From assembly GCF_000422265.1 (NCBI RefSeq), contig NZ_KE383812.1, forward strand, positions 1-64,000: a stretch of 64,000 bases of DNA, given 5' to 3'. A program made the translations under genes and the position numbers. Each line of letters opens with the position of its first letter. Positions within the stretch are counted from its first letter, which is position 1. A model generated the notes under the pieces. That model was not told the origin of the DNA and did no database searches. It saw only the letters and a program-made list of their open reading frames with translations. Of this stretch, positions 43,912 through 54,370 are shown in pieces. The stretch is from Kaistella palustris DSM 21579 (GTDB lineage: Bacteria > Bacteroidota > Bacteroidia > Flavobacteriales > Weeksellaceae).

Positions 43912-45567
43912 ATGAATAAAAAGAATATCATCTATATCATTCTTGCCGCCCTGCTTCTTTTGGGCGCTTTTGGAATATTCTCAAAACGTTTCGACCTTAC
44001 GCAGGAAAAACGGTATACCCTTTCCGAATCAACAGTAAAAGTGTTAAAGTCGGTCACAAAACCTTTGACGGTTGATGTGTATCTGGAAGGTGATTTCCCG
44101 GCGAGTTTCCGTCAGCTGCAGAACGAAACGCGTTTCATGCTGGAGGAATTCCGTAAAATAAATCCAAAGGTTGACTACAAATTCATCGATCCCATCAAAA
44201 CAAAAATGAGCAAGGAAACGCTGGCCGCTATGGGCATGCAACCCTCGGTCCTTCCCGATATGAAAGATGGCAAAATATCCGAAATCGTGATGTTTCCGTA
44301 CGCGGTTTTAAAATATAAAGACAGTAGTTTTTCAGTCCCGCTCATCATTAACCAAAACGGAATCGACGCTTCTGAGCAGCTGAACAGATCGATCGAAAAT
44401 CTGGAGTACAACTTCATTTCCAATATAAAATTACTTACCGAAAGCCAGAAAAAAACCGTAGGAATCCTCATTAACCAGGATGAACTGGGTCCTGCTCAGT
44501 TTCAGGGATTTATGGATATGGCGCTTGAAAATTACAACGCTGGCCCGATCATTCCGGCTAATCAAACGGAACTCTCGATCGCCGATATTCCGAGGTTAAA
44601 ACAGATGAATGCGCTGGTAATCGCAAAACCACGAAAAGCATTTACAGAAAATGAAAAAGTAATTCTGGACCAGTATATCATGAACGGCGGCAAAACGCTG
44701 TGGATGATCGACGCCGTAAATGCCGAGATGGACACGCTTTTCCGGTCAAAAAAAATCATGGCCTACCCGATGGATACCAATCTCACTGATTTCTTTTTCA
44801 ATTACGGGCTGCGCATAAATGCAGGTTTGGTAAAGGATATGAAAAAATCTGCGCTGCTGCGTATTGTGTCTGGCGAGGTAGCTGGCAACCCGCAATACAG
44901 CAGTTTTCTATGGCCGTACTTTCCTTTGGGAATTGCCGAAAATTCCAACGCGATTACCAAAAACATCAATCCTGTCAAATTTGAGTTTCCAACATCGATC
45001 GACACTTTGGGCCGGAAAAACATCAAAACAAAAGTACTTTTTGAATCAAGTGATGAAACCCATTTGAAGCAGGTGCCGAACTACGTATCACTTGCCGAGA
45101 TCGTGCGCACTGATTCACTTAGCGAATTCGACCAGCCTTCGCAACCCAAAATTTTTGCCGTAAGCCTGGAGGGAAAATTCAGATCTGCTTACGCCACGCG
45201 CAGCGAGAGAAATTCTTACCCCAACTTTAAAGCAGAAAGTATTCCCAATAAAATGATCGTGATCGCCGACGGCGATGTGGGCCGAAACCAGATATATAAA
45301 GGAAAAGCTTTGCCGCTGGGTGAAGATCTGCTTACCAAACAGGCTTACGGCAACGAGCAGTTTCTCAGAAATGCACTCGATTATCTTCTGGATGATTCAA
45401 ATCTTATGGAATTGCGAAACCGAAACATCGCGGCGCGTCTGCTCGACCGCCAGCGGATTGATGAAGAGAAAAGCAATTGGCAGTGGATCAATTTGCTTCT
45501 TCCCTTGGCAATCGTGGCGCTTGCAGGGGGATTATTCTACTTGTGGCGGAAAAGAAAATTCAGTTAG
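43912..45567 (+). CDS. gldG: Gliding motility-associated ABC transporter substrate-binding protein GldG
   Basis: The 551-residue protein has an N-terminal membrane anchor (about 5-23), a large periplasmic domain with YTLSESTVKVLKSVTKPLTV and FPYAVLKYKDSSFSVPLI, an ABC-2-associated (DUF4350-like) segment around MNALVIAKPRKAFTENEK and GGKTLWMIDAVN, and a C-terminal helix (about 522-545) ending in basic residues. This architecture is that of GldG. It pairs with GldF immediately upstream. Confidence 0.94.
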   Translation: MNKKNIIYIILAALLLLGAFGIFSKRFDLTQEKRYTLSESTVKVLKSVTKPLTVDVYLEGDFPASFRQLQNETRFMLEEFRKINPKVDYKFIDPIKTKMSKETLAAMGMQPSVLPDMKDGKISEIVMFPYAVLKYKDSSFSVPLIINQNGIDASEQLNRSIENLEYNFISNIKLLTESQKKTVGILINQDELGPAQFQGFMDMALENYNAGPIIPANQTELSIADIPRLKQMNALVIAKPRKAFTENEKVILDQYIMNGGKTLWMIDAVNAEMDTLFRSKKIMAYPMDTNLTDFFFNYGLRINAGLVKDMKKSALLRIVSGEVAGNPQYSSFLWPYFPLGIAENSNAITKNINPVKFEFPTSIDTLGRKNIKTKVLFESSDETHLKQVPNYVSLAEIVRTDSLSEFDQPSQPKIFAVSLEGKFRSAYATRSERNSYPNFKAESIPNKMIVIADGDVGRNQIYKGKALPLGEDLLTKQAYGNEQFLRNALDYLLDDSNLMELRNRNIAARLLDRQRIDEEKSNWQWINLLLPLAIVALAGGLFYLWRKRKFS

Positions 45568-45582
45568 CGTTCTTAATCCGGG

Positions 45583-46011
45583 TTACACGTCTTTAATGAA
45601 ATCCTCATATTCATAAAAGAACCGTTCGAAACCCTCCATCTTTTCTACAAAAAATTCGAAAATTTCGCGCCAGGTATTTTTGTTGAAAAGGGAAACGTTT
45701 TCTTTAGTCACCCAAATCCGGGCAATTACTTTTCCGTTTTCAAGTGTATAATATTCTTCTTTCTGAAAATCGCCCACTTCTTCCCTCAACATATCTTCCA
45801 GCGACCATATCTTTTCGTAATAGGCATTGCGAAAGAGTTCATCTTTCATTTCAATGTCTAATGAAACTTCGGCTTTTCTGGAATCTGCGCTGAATTTAAA
45901 GGAGAAATCCTTGATCCTGGTATTATAAAGCAACCACTTCCGCGGAAAACTCTTGCCAAAAGCAGTCCAGAATTCTTTGGTTAATGCAGCTTTTTCTTCT
46001 TTTGAAAACAT
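45583..46011 (-). CDS. DUF4268 domain protein
   Basis: The 142-residue soluble protein has the DUF4268 pattern: FWTAFGKSFPRKWLLYNTRI (about 14-33), FSADSRKAEVSLDIEMKD, a long charged middle, and the aromatic end with WREIFEFFVEKMEGFERFFY. The family is related to nuclease-like folds, but no catalytic motif is visible in this short version, and the function is unknown. It is convergent with gldG, with only 15 bp between the stops. Confidence 0.88.
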   Translation of the reverse strand: MFSKEEKAALTKEFWTAFGKSFPRKWLLYNTRIKDFSFKFSADSRKAEVSLDIEMKDELFRNAYYEKIWSLEDMLREEVGDFQKEEYYTLENGKVIARIWVTKENVSLFNKNTWREIFEFFVEKMEGFERFFYEYEDFIKDV

Positions 46012-46073
46012 GTATTTCAGTTTTAGTCTGAACTATAATAGCACTTTTTTACGATCTGCAACTTATATGAATA

Positions 46074-46808
46074 TTAGATGAATTTAAGTCTGAGCTTCAA
46101 ACATAAAAGATACACACCCGGAATTAAAAGCAATATCCAAAGCGCGAAAATCTGGTTCGAAGTTAATCCCTGGCTATTGCTTTCAGTTTGGATGACATTG
46201 TGCGTCACATAAAAAAATATGTTTCCTGACCAGTGCATAAATCCCGTGATCCACAGATTTTTGGTTAAAAGTAAAGGAATTACGAACAGGATTCCCAGTA
46301 GAAATATGTAACTCAATGTATCCCAACCGTCTGCCAGTCGGTAAATATGATTGCAAAGATAAACTGAAGCAGACACAACTGCAATCCAACGCATTTTAAT
46401 TTTCCCTTCAAAAAAGTTGAAAACTGTGGCACGCGTCAGTATGTCTTCCGAGAAAGATGAAAACAGGACACCAAACGCAAATGGTGCGCTTAACTTCAGC
46501 ATTTCGGTACCTTCGGGAATTTTTGCTACCTTTTCCACACCCAAATACAGGGAAATGGCAAGTGGAACGGCGTATAAAGTGATACCCAGAAAAGTACCCA
46601 ACAAAAAATGCCTTAACTTTAATTTTGAAAGGGAAAGTCGCCAGAATGTAAAACCATTCTTACACTGCCAGTTGCCAAGAAACCACGCCGCGATAAAAAA
46701 AAGCAGCTGAAATATGAAAAATCCAGCAACGCTGTTTTCAAACAGCAGCATGTATTCGGCGGCATGATACATGCAAAATAAGACAATAAAAGAAATTACT
46801 GTTTTCAA
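46074..46808 (-). CDS. CPBP family intramembrane metalloprotease-like protein
   Basis: The 244-residue membrane protein has seven or eight helices. The first catalytic motif of the CPBP/Abi family is normally EExxxR; here it is ED-xxx-R (SEDILTRATVFNF, about 117-129). The second motif is YLCNHIYRL (His) and the third is TGFMHWSGNIFFYV (His/Asn). The Glu-to-Asp change may keep metal or proton chemistry or reduce activity. Substrate unknown. It is a single gene. Confidence 0.85.
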   Translation of the reverse strand: MKTVISFIVLFCMYHAAEYMLLFENSVAGFFIFQLLFFIAAWFLGNWQCKNGFTFWRLSLSKLKLRHFLLGTFLGITLYAVPLAISLYLGVEKVAKIPEGTEMLKLSAPFAFGVLFSSFSEDILTRATVFNFFEGKIKMRWIAVVSASVYLCNHIYRLADGWDTLSYIFLLGILFVIPLLLTKNLWITGFMHWSGNIFFYVTHNVIQTESNSQGLTSNQIFALWILLLIPGVYLLCLKLRLKFI

Positions 46809-46921
46809 TAGAACGGCTGTTTATTTAGAGATCATTAAAAAAAATCGGTTTTATAACTGTTGATCTTTAAATCAGGACAATATGCAATAAAGCCGCCTTT
46901 CCGGCCAGGATCTCATTTTGT

Positions 46922-48115
46922 TTAAATGACGCCAAGTTCCTTTCCGACCTTTGTAAATGCCGCTATAGCTTTATCCAGCTGTTCTTTGGTGTGTTGCGCA
47001 GAAAGCTGTACACGGATTCTCGCCTTACCTTTCGGCACCACAGGAAAAAAGAAACCGATCACATAAATTCCTTCATCCATCAGTTTTTCAGCCATTTTTT
47101 GGGCTAAAGGTGCATCGTATAACATAACGGGAACAATCGCCGCATCACCATCAGGAATATCAAATCCTTTCGCTTTCATTTGGGCGCGGAAGTATTCTGC
47201 GTTTTCCATGACCTTATTCCGAAGCGTGGTATCATCCGAAATCATATCCAGAACTTTGATTGCCGCACCTACAATTCCCGGTGCCAGAGAATTTGAGAAA
47301 AGATATGGTCTTGAACGCTGTCTCAGCATATCGATAATTTCTTTCTTACCCGAAGTAAATCCGCCAAGCGCACCGCCCAGAGCTTTACCGAGTGTAGACG
47401 TAATAATATCTACACGACCGATCACATCGCAGGCTTCATGCGTGCCGCGGCCGGTTTCACCAATGAATCCGGTTGCATGCGAATCATCGACCATCACCAG
47501 GCAGTCGTACTTTTCGGCCAAATCGCAAAGGCCTTTGAGATCGGCAACAATTCCATCCATGGAGAAAACGCCATCGGTAACAATGATCCGGAAACGGTGG
47601 TTTTGTTCAGAAGCTGCTTTTAACTGGGCTTCGAGATCCTCCATATTGTTGTTTTTGTAGCGATATCTTGCTGCTTTACACAGGCGCACTCCATCAATGA
47701 TTGAGGCGTGATTAAGTTCATCGGAAATAATCGCATCTTCCTCGGTAAAAAGTGGCTCGAAAACGCCGCCGTTGGCATCGAAGCAAGCCGCGTACAGAAT
47801 TGTATCTTCCATACCTAAAAATTTCGAGATCCTGGCCTCGAGTTCCTTATGAATGTCCTGCGTGCCACAAATAAAACGTACCGACGACATACCGTAGCCG
47901 TGACTTTCGATCATATCCTGCGAAGCCTTCATCACTTCCGGGTTGTTGGAAAGGCCAAGATAATTGTTCGCACAGAAGTTGAGCAACTTTCTGCCGTTGG
48001 CTTCGATCTCAGCGGATTGCTGGGATGTAATGATTCTTTCGGTTTTAAAAAGTCCGTCGCTCTTAATATTTTGAAGTTCGCTCTGCAGGTTCTGCAGATA
48101 ATTTTGTGAGATCAT
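46922..48115 (-). CDS. kbl: Glycine C-acetyltransferase (2-amino-3-ketobutyrate CoA ligase)
   Basis: It cleaves 2-amino-3-ketobutyrate with CoA to glycine and acetyl-CoA in threonine catabolism; it belongs to the alpha-oxoamine synthase family. The 397-residue PLP enzyme shows [53 protein letters not shown] and the PLP lysine in [17 protein letters not shown] (about 240). The HELE/TxxxHxxLE blocks and the length are typical of KBL. No threonine dehydrogenase is adjacent. Confidence 0.95.
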   Translation of the reverse strand: MISQNYLQNLQSELQNIKSDGLFKTERIITSQQSAEIEANGRKLLNFCANNYLGLSNNPEVMKASQDMIESHGYGMSSVRFICGTQDIHKELEARISKFLGMEDTILYAACFDANGGVFEPLFTEEDAIISDELNHASIIDGVRLCKAARYRYKNNNMEDLEAQLKAASEQNHRFRIIVTDGVFSMDGIVADLKGLCDLAEKYDCLVMVDDSHATGFIGETGRGTHEACDVIGRVDIITSTLGKALGGALGGFTSGKKEIIDMLRQRSRPYLFSNSLAPGIVGAAIKVLDMISDDTTLRNKVMENAEYFRAQMKAKGFDIPDGDAAIVPVMLYDAPLAQKMAEKLMDEGIYVIGFFFPVVPKGKARIRVQLSAQHTKEQLDKAIAAFTKVGKELGVI

Positions 48116-48143
48116 AATTGAAATTTTTAGAAATGCTAATTTA

Positions 48144-48171
48144 AGAAAAAGCCCTCATTTCCGAGGGCTTT
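48144..48171 (-). terminator. Terminator after the M1 aminopeptidase gene
   Basis: Nine-pair stem AAAGCCCTC / GAGGGCTTT, loop ATTTCC; the minus strand continues TTTTTC. Confidence 0.85.
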
Positions 48172-48175
48172 GAAA

Positions 48176-50110
48176 TTAATCTTTGATAAACTTAAGATTT
48201 TGATCCTGTAATTTAAGAAGGTAAACACCTTTCGGAAGCGTACTGACATTCAGACTATTTTGTGACTGATAAACCCCGCTTTTCAAACGTTTACCATCCA
48301 GACCATAGATTTCGTACGGTTCATCTTTAGTTATACCGGAAACTGAGAGTTCATTTTTAACCGGATTCGGGTAAATCTGCACGGCTTCTTTTTCCGTATT
48401 TGATACGGCAAGAATACCGGTATCTTTTGTCACCGTAGAATTCCTTTGAATGATCTGATACTCGTAATTAAACTGTACCGATGACACAGGGAAACCGACA
48501 GTTTTAGCAAAGTTTTGGTTGTTGGTGGTATTATCTAAAACCATATAGGCGACCTGACCGCCAGTTCCCGTCACTTTTATCGGAAGCGGAAGTTCAAAGA
48601 AATTTACAGATGAATTGCTTTGTGTCTGACTAACCTTAAACCTTAAAACCTGATCCGAAGTCTGGTTCCAGCGGATCTGATATGTTGGGTAACCCTGGCC
48701 GTAAATCCAGTCATTGAAAAATTCTGTAAAATCTTTTCCTGTAGACTGCAGAAGTGAAAGGCGGAAATCTTCAGTCTTTGCGTAATTATAAGCAAGATTC
48801 GGTCTGTTGTGGTAATCTTTCAGTGCAGCGTAAAACGCATCGTCGCCCAGGATCCATTTGATCATCCGCAACACGTAACCGCCTTTTGAGTAAGTTAATC
48901 TGCCATCGAAAAGCACATTGTTATCGCCCAAATATGGATCTGCAACATATACACTTCCACCGCTTGAGCCTGTGATGTAACTCATTTCAGACTGCAGGTA
49001 ATTCATAAACTGTGTGTTGTTCATAAGCAGTTTTTCATTGGCTAAATGTTCCCCAAAAGTCGCAAATCCTTCATTAAGCCAGATATCGTTCCAGGAGCCG
49101 CAAGTGACTTTGTCGCCAAACCACTGGTGCGCAAGTTCGTGTGCGATGATTCCTCTGCCCCATGAACCCATGGAAGACATGGTAGCATGTTCCATACCGC
49201 CGCCCCAGCCAAATTCCATATGGCCATATTTTTCGTTTCTGTAAGGATAAGTTCCAAAATATTCTTCAAAAATGTTCATCGCAGATTTTGTCCAGGCAAT
49301 ATTTCCCATGATGGTACCATTGGACACCGTCGACGGATAAAGATAATTCACGAAAGGAAAAGCCGGGCTTCCCATTGTGTCGTTCAGTTTCATATAATTG
49401 GTAATCCCAAGCGCTACCAAATAAGCAGGTATTGGATAATTGGTTTGCCAGAACGTAACCTTTTTTCCACCGGCAATCGCCGTTTCAGAAACCAGCAAAC
49501 CATTCGAAGCGACATTATATTGCGAAGGTGTGGTAATTTTAATATCAACTTTATCGATCTTATCGCTCATGCTCTGTTTTGTCGGGAACCATTCCTGCGC
49601 ACCATAAGGTTCAGACAAAGTATACAAAACCGGATTTCCGCCCTGTGTAGAAACTGTAAAAGCATCGCCCGCGCTGCCCACTGTAGACGGCGCACCGGAA
49701 TATTTGATCGACAGCGAATCCAAAGCCCCCGCCGGCAGAGCAGTGGTGAACTCAATCATCACCTCTTTTGAACTAAGCTGAGTGAACGGAAGATTCGTGC
49801 CGTGAAATGTAACTTGGGATACCGCCAGATTATTGGCAAGATCAAAATAAATGCTGGACATGCTTTGGTTAGGAATAAAATGACTTGTTACGGTGCCGCT
49901 CACGAACTGCTGCGAGGGGTTAAGGTCAAGTTCCAGCCGCTGATATTTAAGGTCGTAATTCAGCGTATTCGGGTTTTCATTATAATTGATCATCTTCGAG
50001 TATTGTCCAAGCTCGTTTTTGATCATGCTTTTCCGTTCTGCTTCTTCATTTTTCTGTGAATAGATCTGCACAAAAATCAGCGCCAGAATAAGGACATAAA
50101 ATTTTTTCAT
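48176..50110 (-). CDS. Secreted M1 family aminopeptidase with T9SS sorting domain
   Basis: The 644-residue precursor has a signal peptide (MKKFYVLILALIFVQIYS), an N-terminal saddle domain (about 45-240) and the M1 catalytic domain. The domain shows GGGMEHATMSS (substrate-site GxMEN-like) and the zinc site HELAHQWFGDKVTCGSWNDI with the third ligand in NEGFATFGEHLA (about 327-355). The C-terminal 80 residues (IYPNPVKNELSVSGI to LKFIKD) are a type A T9SS tail. It likely trims peptides outside the cell. Confidence 0.95.
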   Translation of the reverse strand: MKKFYVLILALIFVQIYSQKNEEAERKSMIKNELGQYSKMINYNENPNTLNYDLKYQRLELDLNPSQQFVSGTVTSHFIPNQSMSSIYFDLANNLAVSQVTFHGTNLPFTQLSSKEVMIEFTTALPAGALDSLSIKYSGAPSTVGSAGDAFTVSTQGGNPVLYTLSEPYGAQEWFPTKQSMSDKIDKVDIKITTPSQYNVASNGLLVSETAIAGGKKVTFWQTNYPIPAYLVALGITNYMKLNDTMGSPAFPFVNYLYPSTVSNGTIMGNIAWTKSAMNIFEEYFGTYPYRNEKYGHMEFGWGGGMEHATMSSMGSWGRGIIAHELAHQWFGDKVTCGSWNDIWLNEGFATFGEHLANEKLLMNNTQFMNYLQSEMSYITGSSGGSVYVADPYLGDNNVLFDGRLTYSKGGYVLRMIKWILGDDAFYAALKDYHNRPNLAYNYAKTEDFRLSLLQSTGKDFTEFFNDWIYGQGYPTYQIRWNQTSDQVLRFKVSQTQSNSSVNFFELPLPIKVTGTGGQVAYMVLDNTTNNQNFAKTVGFPVSSVQFNYEYQIIQRNSTVTKDTGILAVSNTEKEAVQIYPNPVKNELSVSGITKDEPYEIYGLDGKRLKSGVYQSQNSLNVSTLPKGVYLLKLQDQNLKFIKD

Positions 50111-50190
50111 TTAAAGTTGTTTAGAAGTTAAAGATAAAAAAAACCTCACAATAAATATTGAAGGTTTCCTTAAGATTTGTAAAGTTGAAT

Positions 50191-51651
50191 TTAAAGATTA
50201 AGAGCCGGTTGCAGCAGCTGTTCCATTTTGCTTTTCACCTGATCCACGGAACCCGCATAGTTATTGATCAGAAGCGAGAATACAAGTGTTTTACCGGTAT
50301 TCGTTTTCATATAGCCGGCAAGGGTTTTCACCTTATTTAACGTGCCGGTTTTAGCGAAGATCTGGCCGTAGCCGTCGCCGGCAAACATGCGTTTCAGTGT
50401 ACCACTCTGCCCGCCTACAGGTAATGAGGTGAAATAAGTTTTGTAAAATTTTTCATCCATTACGCTTGTCAGGAATTTAACCTGAGAAAGTGGCGTCACG
50501 AGGTTGTTTCTAGAAAGTCCGCTGCCATCGATATAACTCAGGGACGCTGTATCGAATCCCATCGATTTCAAATGTTCCACAACCACGCTGCGACCTGATT
50601 CCAGGGACTGATCGCCTCCTTTCTGAAAACCAACCATCCGCAGCGTAGCTTCTGCCAGTGCGTTGTCACTGTGCTGATTCGTATAGAAAATGATCTCGCC
50701 CAGCGTTGGTGACTGGTAAGTTGTGATAATTTCCCTTTTCTCCGGGGTTGGATCTGTGGTCCTGGTCACCACTTTTCCGCTTACCGGTATTTTACTTTTT
50801 AATAATGTAGCGCGTAAAGTATTGGCAAGATATGCCGGCGCATCCGGAAGTTTGGTAATAAGACCGTGACCTTCGAATTTATCTGCATAAACCATCTGAC
50901 CGATATAGGGCGAAATATAATAGTAGTTCTTATTTTCCGCAAAAGGGTTGGATTTTTTAGCGATCAGCTTTTCATTTGCCGGATTAATTTCATAAGTTGA
51001 TCCGACAGGCAGGTAATAATTTCCGTTTTCGAGCCACACGATATTTTCCGGCAGTTTCTGAGATTTATTGGCTTTGAAAACGCCGGTCTGAATGATGATA
51101 TCGCCATTAACTTTTTTAATGCCCTTCTGCCCCATTTCAGAAATAAAGTCGGAAACTACAGTTCGGTAAGAAGCCGCTCCCGCTTTATTGGTTCCCAAAG
51201 AAATATCTCCACTTCCCACAATATACAGGTTGCCCTGCAAAACGCCATCAGCATCGATCTCACCGGAATACTCCAGCTGCGTCATCCAGCGGAAATTCTC
51301 GCCGAGCAGATCAATTGCAGTTTCCGTAGTCAGGAGTTTTGTAGTAGATGCCGGAACCAAAGGTGTATTCTCATTATAAGAACTTACAATCTTTCTGGTT
51401 TTCGGATCATAAATCACAAAACCCCAGTTTGCGTTTCGAAGAACAGCATCATTGGCAAGAGAATTGATATTAATGTCGACAAGCTCTTTTGCGGTCATCA
51501 GTTTTTCGGTAGAACCGAAATCTTTCGCACTGTTAGCATTTTGATTGTCGTAAGACTGAGGATAATTATTAGAAGTAAAAGTGCCCTGGCTGAAGGCAAA
51601 AGTAGAAAATGCCAGTGCCGAGGTTACAAAGATTTTCTTTAATCTAATCAT
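50191..51651 (-). CDS. dacB: D-alanyl-D-alanine carboxypeptidase / endopeptidase (PBP4, DacB)
   Basis: A low-molecular-weight penicillin-binding protein that trims peptidoglycan peptides. The 486-residue protein has a signal peptide (ending SALAFSTFAFSQ) and the three catalytic motifs SxxK as VPASTTKLLTTE (about 102-105), SDN in NQHSDNALAEATLRM and KTG in FAKTGTLNKVKTLAGY (near 430). A large inserted domain between motifs 1 and 2 is characteristic of PBP4/DacB. It is monocistronic, with a TACTTTTG box at 51732-51725 upstream. Confidence 0.95.
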   Translation of the reverse strand: MIRLKKIFVTSALAFSTFAFSQGTFTSNNYPQSYDNQNANSAKDFGSTEKLMTAKELVDININSLANDAVLRNANWGFVIYDPKTRKIVSSYNENTPLVPASTTKLLTTETAIDLLGENFRWMTQLEYSGEIDADGVLQGNLYIVGSGDISLGTNKAGAASYRTVVSDFISEMGQKGIKKVNGDIIIQTGVFKANKSQKLPENIVWLENGNYYLPVGSTYEINPANEKLIAKKSNPFAENKNYYYISPYIGQMVYADKFEGHGLITKLPDAPAYLANTLRATLLKSKIPVSGKVVTRTTDPTPEKREIITTYQSPTLGEIIFYTNQHSDNALAEATLRMVGFQKGGDQSLESGRSVVVEHLKSMGFDTASLSYIDGSGLSRNNLVTPLSQVKFLTSVMDEKFYKTYFTSLPVGGQSGTLKRMFAGDGYGQIFAKTGTLNKVKTLAGYMKTNTGKTLVFSLLINNYAGSVDQVKSKMEQLLQPALNL

Positions 51652-51724
51652 TTAAAATTATTTATTTGATTATGCTGTAATTCCTTTTCTGTTGAATCTT
51701 AACAGAAAACATATTTCCAACGCT

Positions 51725-51732
51725 CAAAAGTA
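51725..51732 (-). promoter_or_regulatory. Promoter -7 box for dacB
   Basis: Minus-strand TACTTTTG fits TAnnTTTG; the ATG is 74 bases downstream and no -33 TTG is evident. Confidence 0.45.
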
Positions 51733-51796
51733 TCATTTATTGTTGAATGTGAAACTCTTGCGCATCTTAAAAAACAATTATTTATGTTAATTTCTG

Positions 51797-54244
51797 TTAA
51801 AAGTCGACAAAAATCAGCTTTTTAATACTGCCGTACGCCGTAATTTCATCGAATTCCTCAAAACTGCTCACTACCAGATTTTTAAGGTCGCTGTATTTTT
51901 TACCACGTGGCAACTTCAGAAGGATCTGATACTGATAAAGTAAATTGATCTTCCCAACAGGGGATTTTTCAGGGCCAAGTACACACTCCCCGGGAAGGTA
52001 CTTTCGTAATACAGAACCAAGAAACTGTGCCGCACGATTCACCTTATCTTCTTTCCGGTGTTTGAGCTCGATCATGATCATCTTCACAAATGGCGGATAA
52101 AAGAATTTCTTCCGCTCTGCCAGAAAATGACCGTAGATATTTTCGGTATTATTTTCTTTGATCAGCTGAAAAACTGAGTGCTGCGGATTATAAGTTTGAA
52201 TCAGCACTTTTCCTTCACCGGACTTTCTTCCCGCTCTGCCGGAAATCTGCGTGATGAGCTGAAAAGCACGCTCCTCTGCCCGGAAATCCTGCACGTACAA
52301 CAGCGCATCGGCTCTGGGAATCGCCACAAGTTCGATATCGTCGAAATCGAGCCCTTTAGAGATCATCTGCGTGCCCACAATTATATCACTTTCTCCCGCT
52401 TCTATTTTCTCATACAGTTTTTCGTACGCGAACTTTTTTCGCATAGAATCAACATCCATTCTGTCAACCTCAGCTTCGGGGAAAATACGCGACACTTCCT
52501 CGTGAATCTGCTCCACGCCAACGCCTCTCTCGTTCAGCTTTTCGGAGTTGCATTTGGGACATACTTTGGGTTTTGCCGCTTTCTGACCGCAATAGTGGCA
52601 CTTCATTTCATTCGAAAACTTATGATAAGTCATCACCACATCGCAGTTGGAGCAGTAATTTACGTAGCCACAGGTTTCGCATTCAATTACATTGGCGTAG
52701 CCGCGCCGGTTATGCAGCACCATTGTTTGCTTGTGTTTTGCGATCTGCTCTTTAATATCCTCAATTATCTTTAACGAAAAATTGCCGATTACTTTTTTTG
52801 AATTCTGTTCTTCCTTGAAATCGATCAGTTCAAAATCAGGAACCTTCACTTTGCCGAAACGTTCTGTGAGCAAAACGTGTTTCAGTTTACTTTTGACCGC
52901 CATATAATACGATTCCACCGATGGCGTGGCCGAACCGAGTATCACATTTGCACCGTACATTTTCCCCAGCATAAGCGCGGCATCTTTTCCATTAAAAAAA
53001 GGGGAAACTTCCTGCGGTTTATAAGCGGCATCATGTTCCTCATCAACCACGATCAATCCCAGATTGGTAAAGGGCAGAAAAAGGCTGTTCCGTGTGCCGA
53101 TCAATATTTTTATCTCATTGTTTTTAACCCTTCGCCACACTTCTACCCGTTCAAAATCGGTAAGTTTCTGATGATAAAAACCCAGTTGCCGACCATATTT
53201 TTTTTCCAGCCGCTGTACAATTTGTTTTGTTAAAGCGATCTCGGGCAGCAGAAAAAGTACATTTTGTCCTTCTTCGACTGTTTTTTCAATTTGCTCCAGG
53301 TAAATATGCGTCTTGCCGGAGGAAGTCACGCCATGCAGCAAGACATTGATATCCGATTCAAAAGCCTGCGTAATCTGCTGGTTAGCAGTTTCCTGTTCCG
53401 GAGTCAGTTTTTCAAGTGCTTCAGTCTCGCCTTCATAGACTTGCAGTCGGTCCTTTTGCAGATAATATTCCTGCACCAGTTTTTTTTCTATTAATGATTT
53501 CAGCTGCGCATGTGCGAAAATACCTTCTTCAAAAATGTCTGATTTCTTAAAGTGAACTTCGAGATCTTCGGTATGTTTCTCTAGAAGCAGTAAGAAAAGT
53601 TCCTGCTGTTTCGGTGCTTTTTTCAGCGAAAGTAAAATCTGCGCCAGACTTTGTTGCTGAAGTACCTCCTCGGGAATGCGCAGGTAGGCAACTTCCCTGG
53701 CTTTATACTTTTCTGCAATTTTTTCATCGATCTCAATATACTGCAGGTCGATCAGCGAATTAACTGTTTTTACGATTTCCTTTTTAGGAATAAATGCTTC
53801 AATCTCCGTCAGATTGATGAGTTGCCGTACCTCCAGTGCCTGAATAAGATACATTTCGTGAACATCCAGATTTTCAAAATCAACCTCAATATGTGGCTTC
53901 AGTTTAAGGTAAGTCTCACTCTCAAGCTTTAGTGAAGATGGAAACGCAAAGCGGTAAATTTCCCCGATATTGCACATGTAATACTCTGAAAGCCAGTGCC
54001 AGAACGAAAGCTGCTCGGGTGGTAAAATAGGAAAATCATCCAGAATATTGATCACCTCTTTCGGTACAAATGTCTGCGGCTCTTCATCATGAAGGTCAGA
54101 AACTATTCCCGTGTATATTTTCTTGCCGCGGAAGGAAACCAACACGCGCATTCCAGTCTGTATTTTATCTGCCAAATCTTCAGGGACTTTATAGGTAAAA
54201 GTTCCTTTTAAATTCAGGGGTAAAATAATCTGTGCAAAATTCAA
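51797..54244 (-). CDS. priA: Primosomal protein N' (replication restart helicase)
   Basis: PriA reloads the replisome at stalled forks. The 815-residue protein has the N-terminal DNA-binding domain (about 1-110) and a superfamily 2 helicase core with Walker A GVTSSGKTHIYLEQ (about 305-318), motif II LIVVDEEHDAAYK and GSATPSVESYYMAV. The Cys-rich zinc region includes CETCGYVNYCSNCDVVM and CHYCGQKAAKPKVCPKC, and the helicase motif VI block QISGRAGR follows. Length and order are normal. Confidence 0.97.
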   Translation of the reverse strand: MNFAQIILPLNLKGTFTYKVPEDLADKIQTGMRVLVSFRGKKIYTGIVSDLHDEEPQTFVPKEVINILDDFPILPPEQLSFWHWLSEYYMCNIGEIYRFAFPSSLKLESETYLKLKPHIEVDFENLDVHEMYLIQALEVRQLINLTEIEAFIPKKEIVKTVNSLIDLQYIEIDEKIAEKYKAREVAYLRIPEEVLQQQSLAQILLSLKKAPKQQELFLLLLEKHTEDLEVHFKKSDIFEEGIFAHAQLKSLIEKKLVQEYYLQKDRLQVYEGETEALEKLTPEQETANQQITQAFESDINVLLHGVTSSGKTHIYLEQIEKTVEEGQNVLFLLPEIALTKQIVQRLEKKYGRQLGFYHQKLTDFERVEVWRRVKNNEIKILIGTRNSLFLPFTNLGLIVVDEEHDAAYKPQEVSPFFNGKDAALMLGKMYGANVILGSATPSVESYYMAVKSKLKHVLLTERFGKVKVPDFELIDFKEEQNSKKVIGNFSLKIIEDIKEQIAKHKQTMVLHNRRGYANVIECETCGYVNYCSNCDVVMTYHKFSNEMKCHYCGQKAAKPKVCPKCNSEKLNERGVGVEQIHEEVSRIFPEAEVDRMDVDSMRKKFAYEKLYEKIEAGESDIIVGTQMISKGLDFDDIELVAIPRADALLYVQDFRAEERAFQLITQISGRAGRKSGEGKVLIQTYNPQHSVFQLIKENNTENIYGHFLAERKKFFYPPFVKMIMIELKHRKEDKVNRAAQFLGSVLRKYLPGECVLGPEKSPVGKINLLYQYQILLKLPRGKKYSDLKNLVVSSFEEFDEITAYGSIKKLIFVDF

Positions 54245-54339
54245 GGGAAATCAGATAAAAATGATGAGGTGAAATTTGAAAAATATTCCACAAATTTAGA
54301 AAATAAATTACCGCTTTCCCGATATTGAACTTCAGACAT

Positions 54340-54363
54340 AAAAAAAACGGGCCGTAACCCGTT
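54340..54363 (-). terminator. Terminator after the proline dehydrogenase gene
   Basis: Six-pair stem AACGGG / CCCGTT followed on the minus strand by eight T; just after the stop at 54371. Confidence 0.75.
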
Positions 54364-54370
54364 ATGTGTT

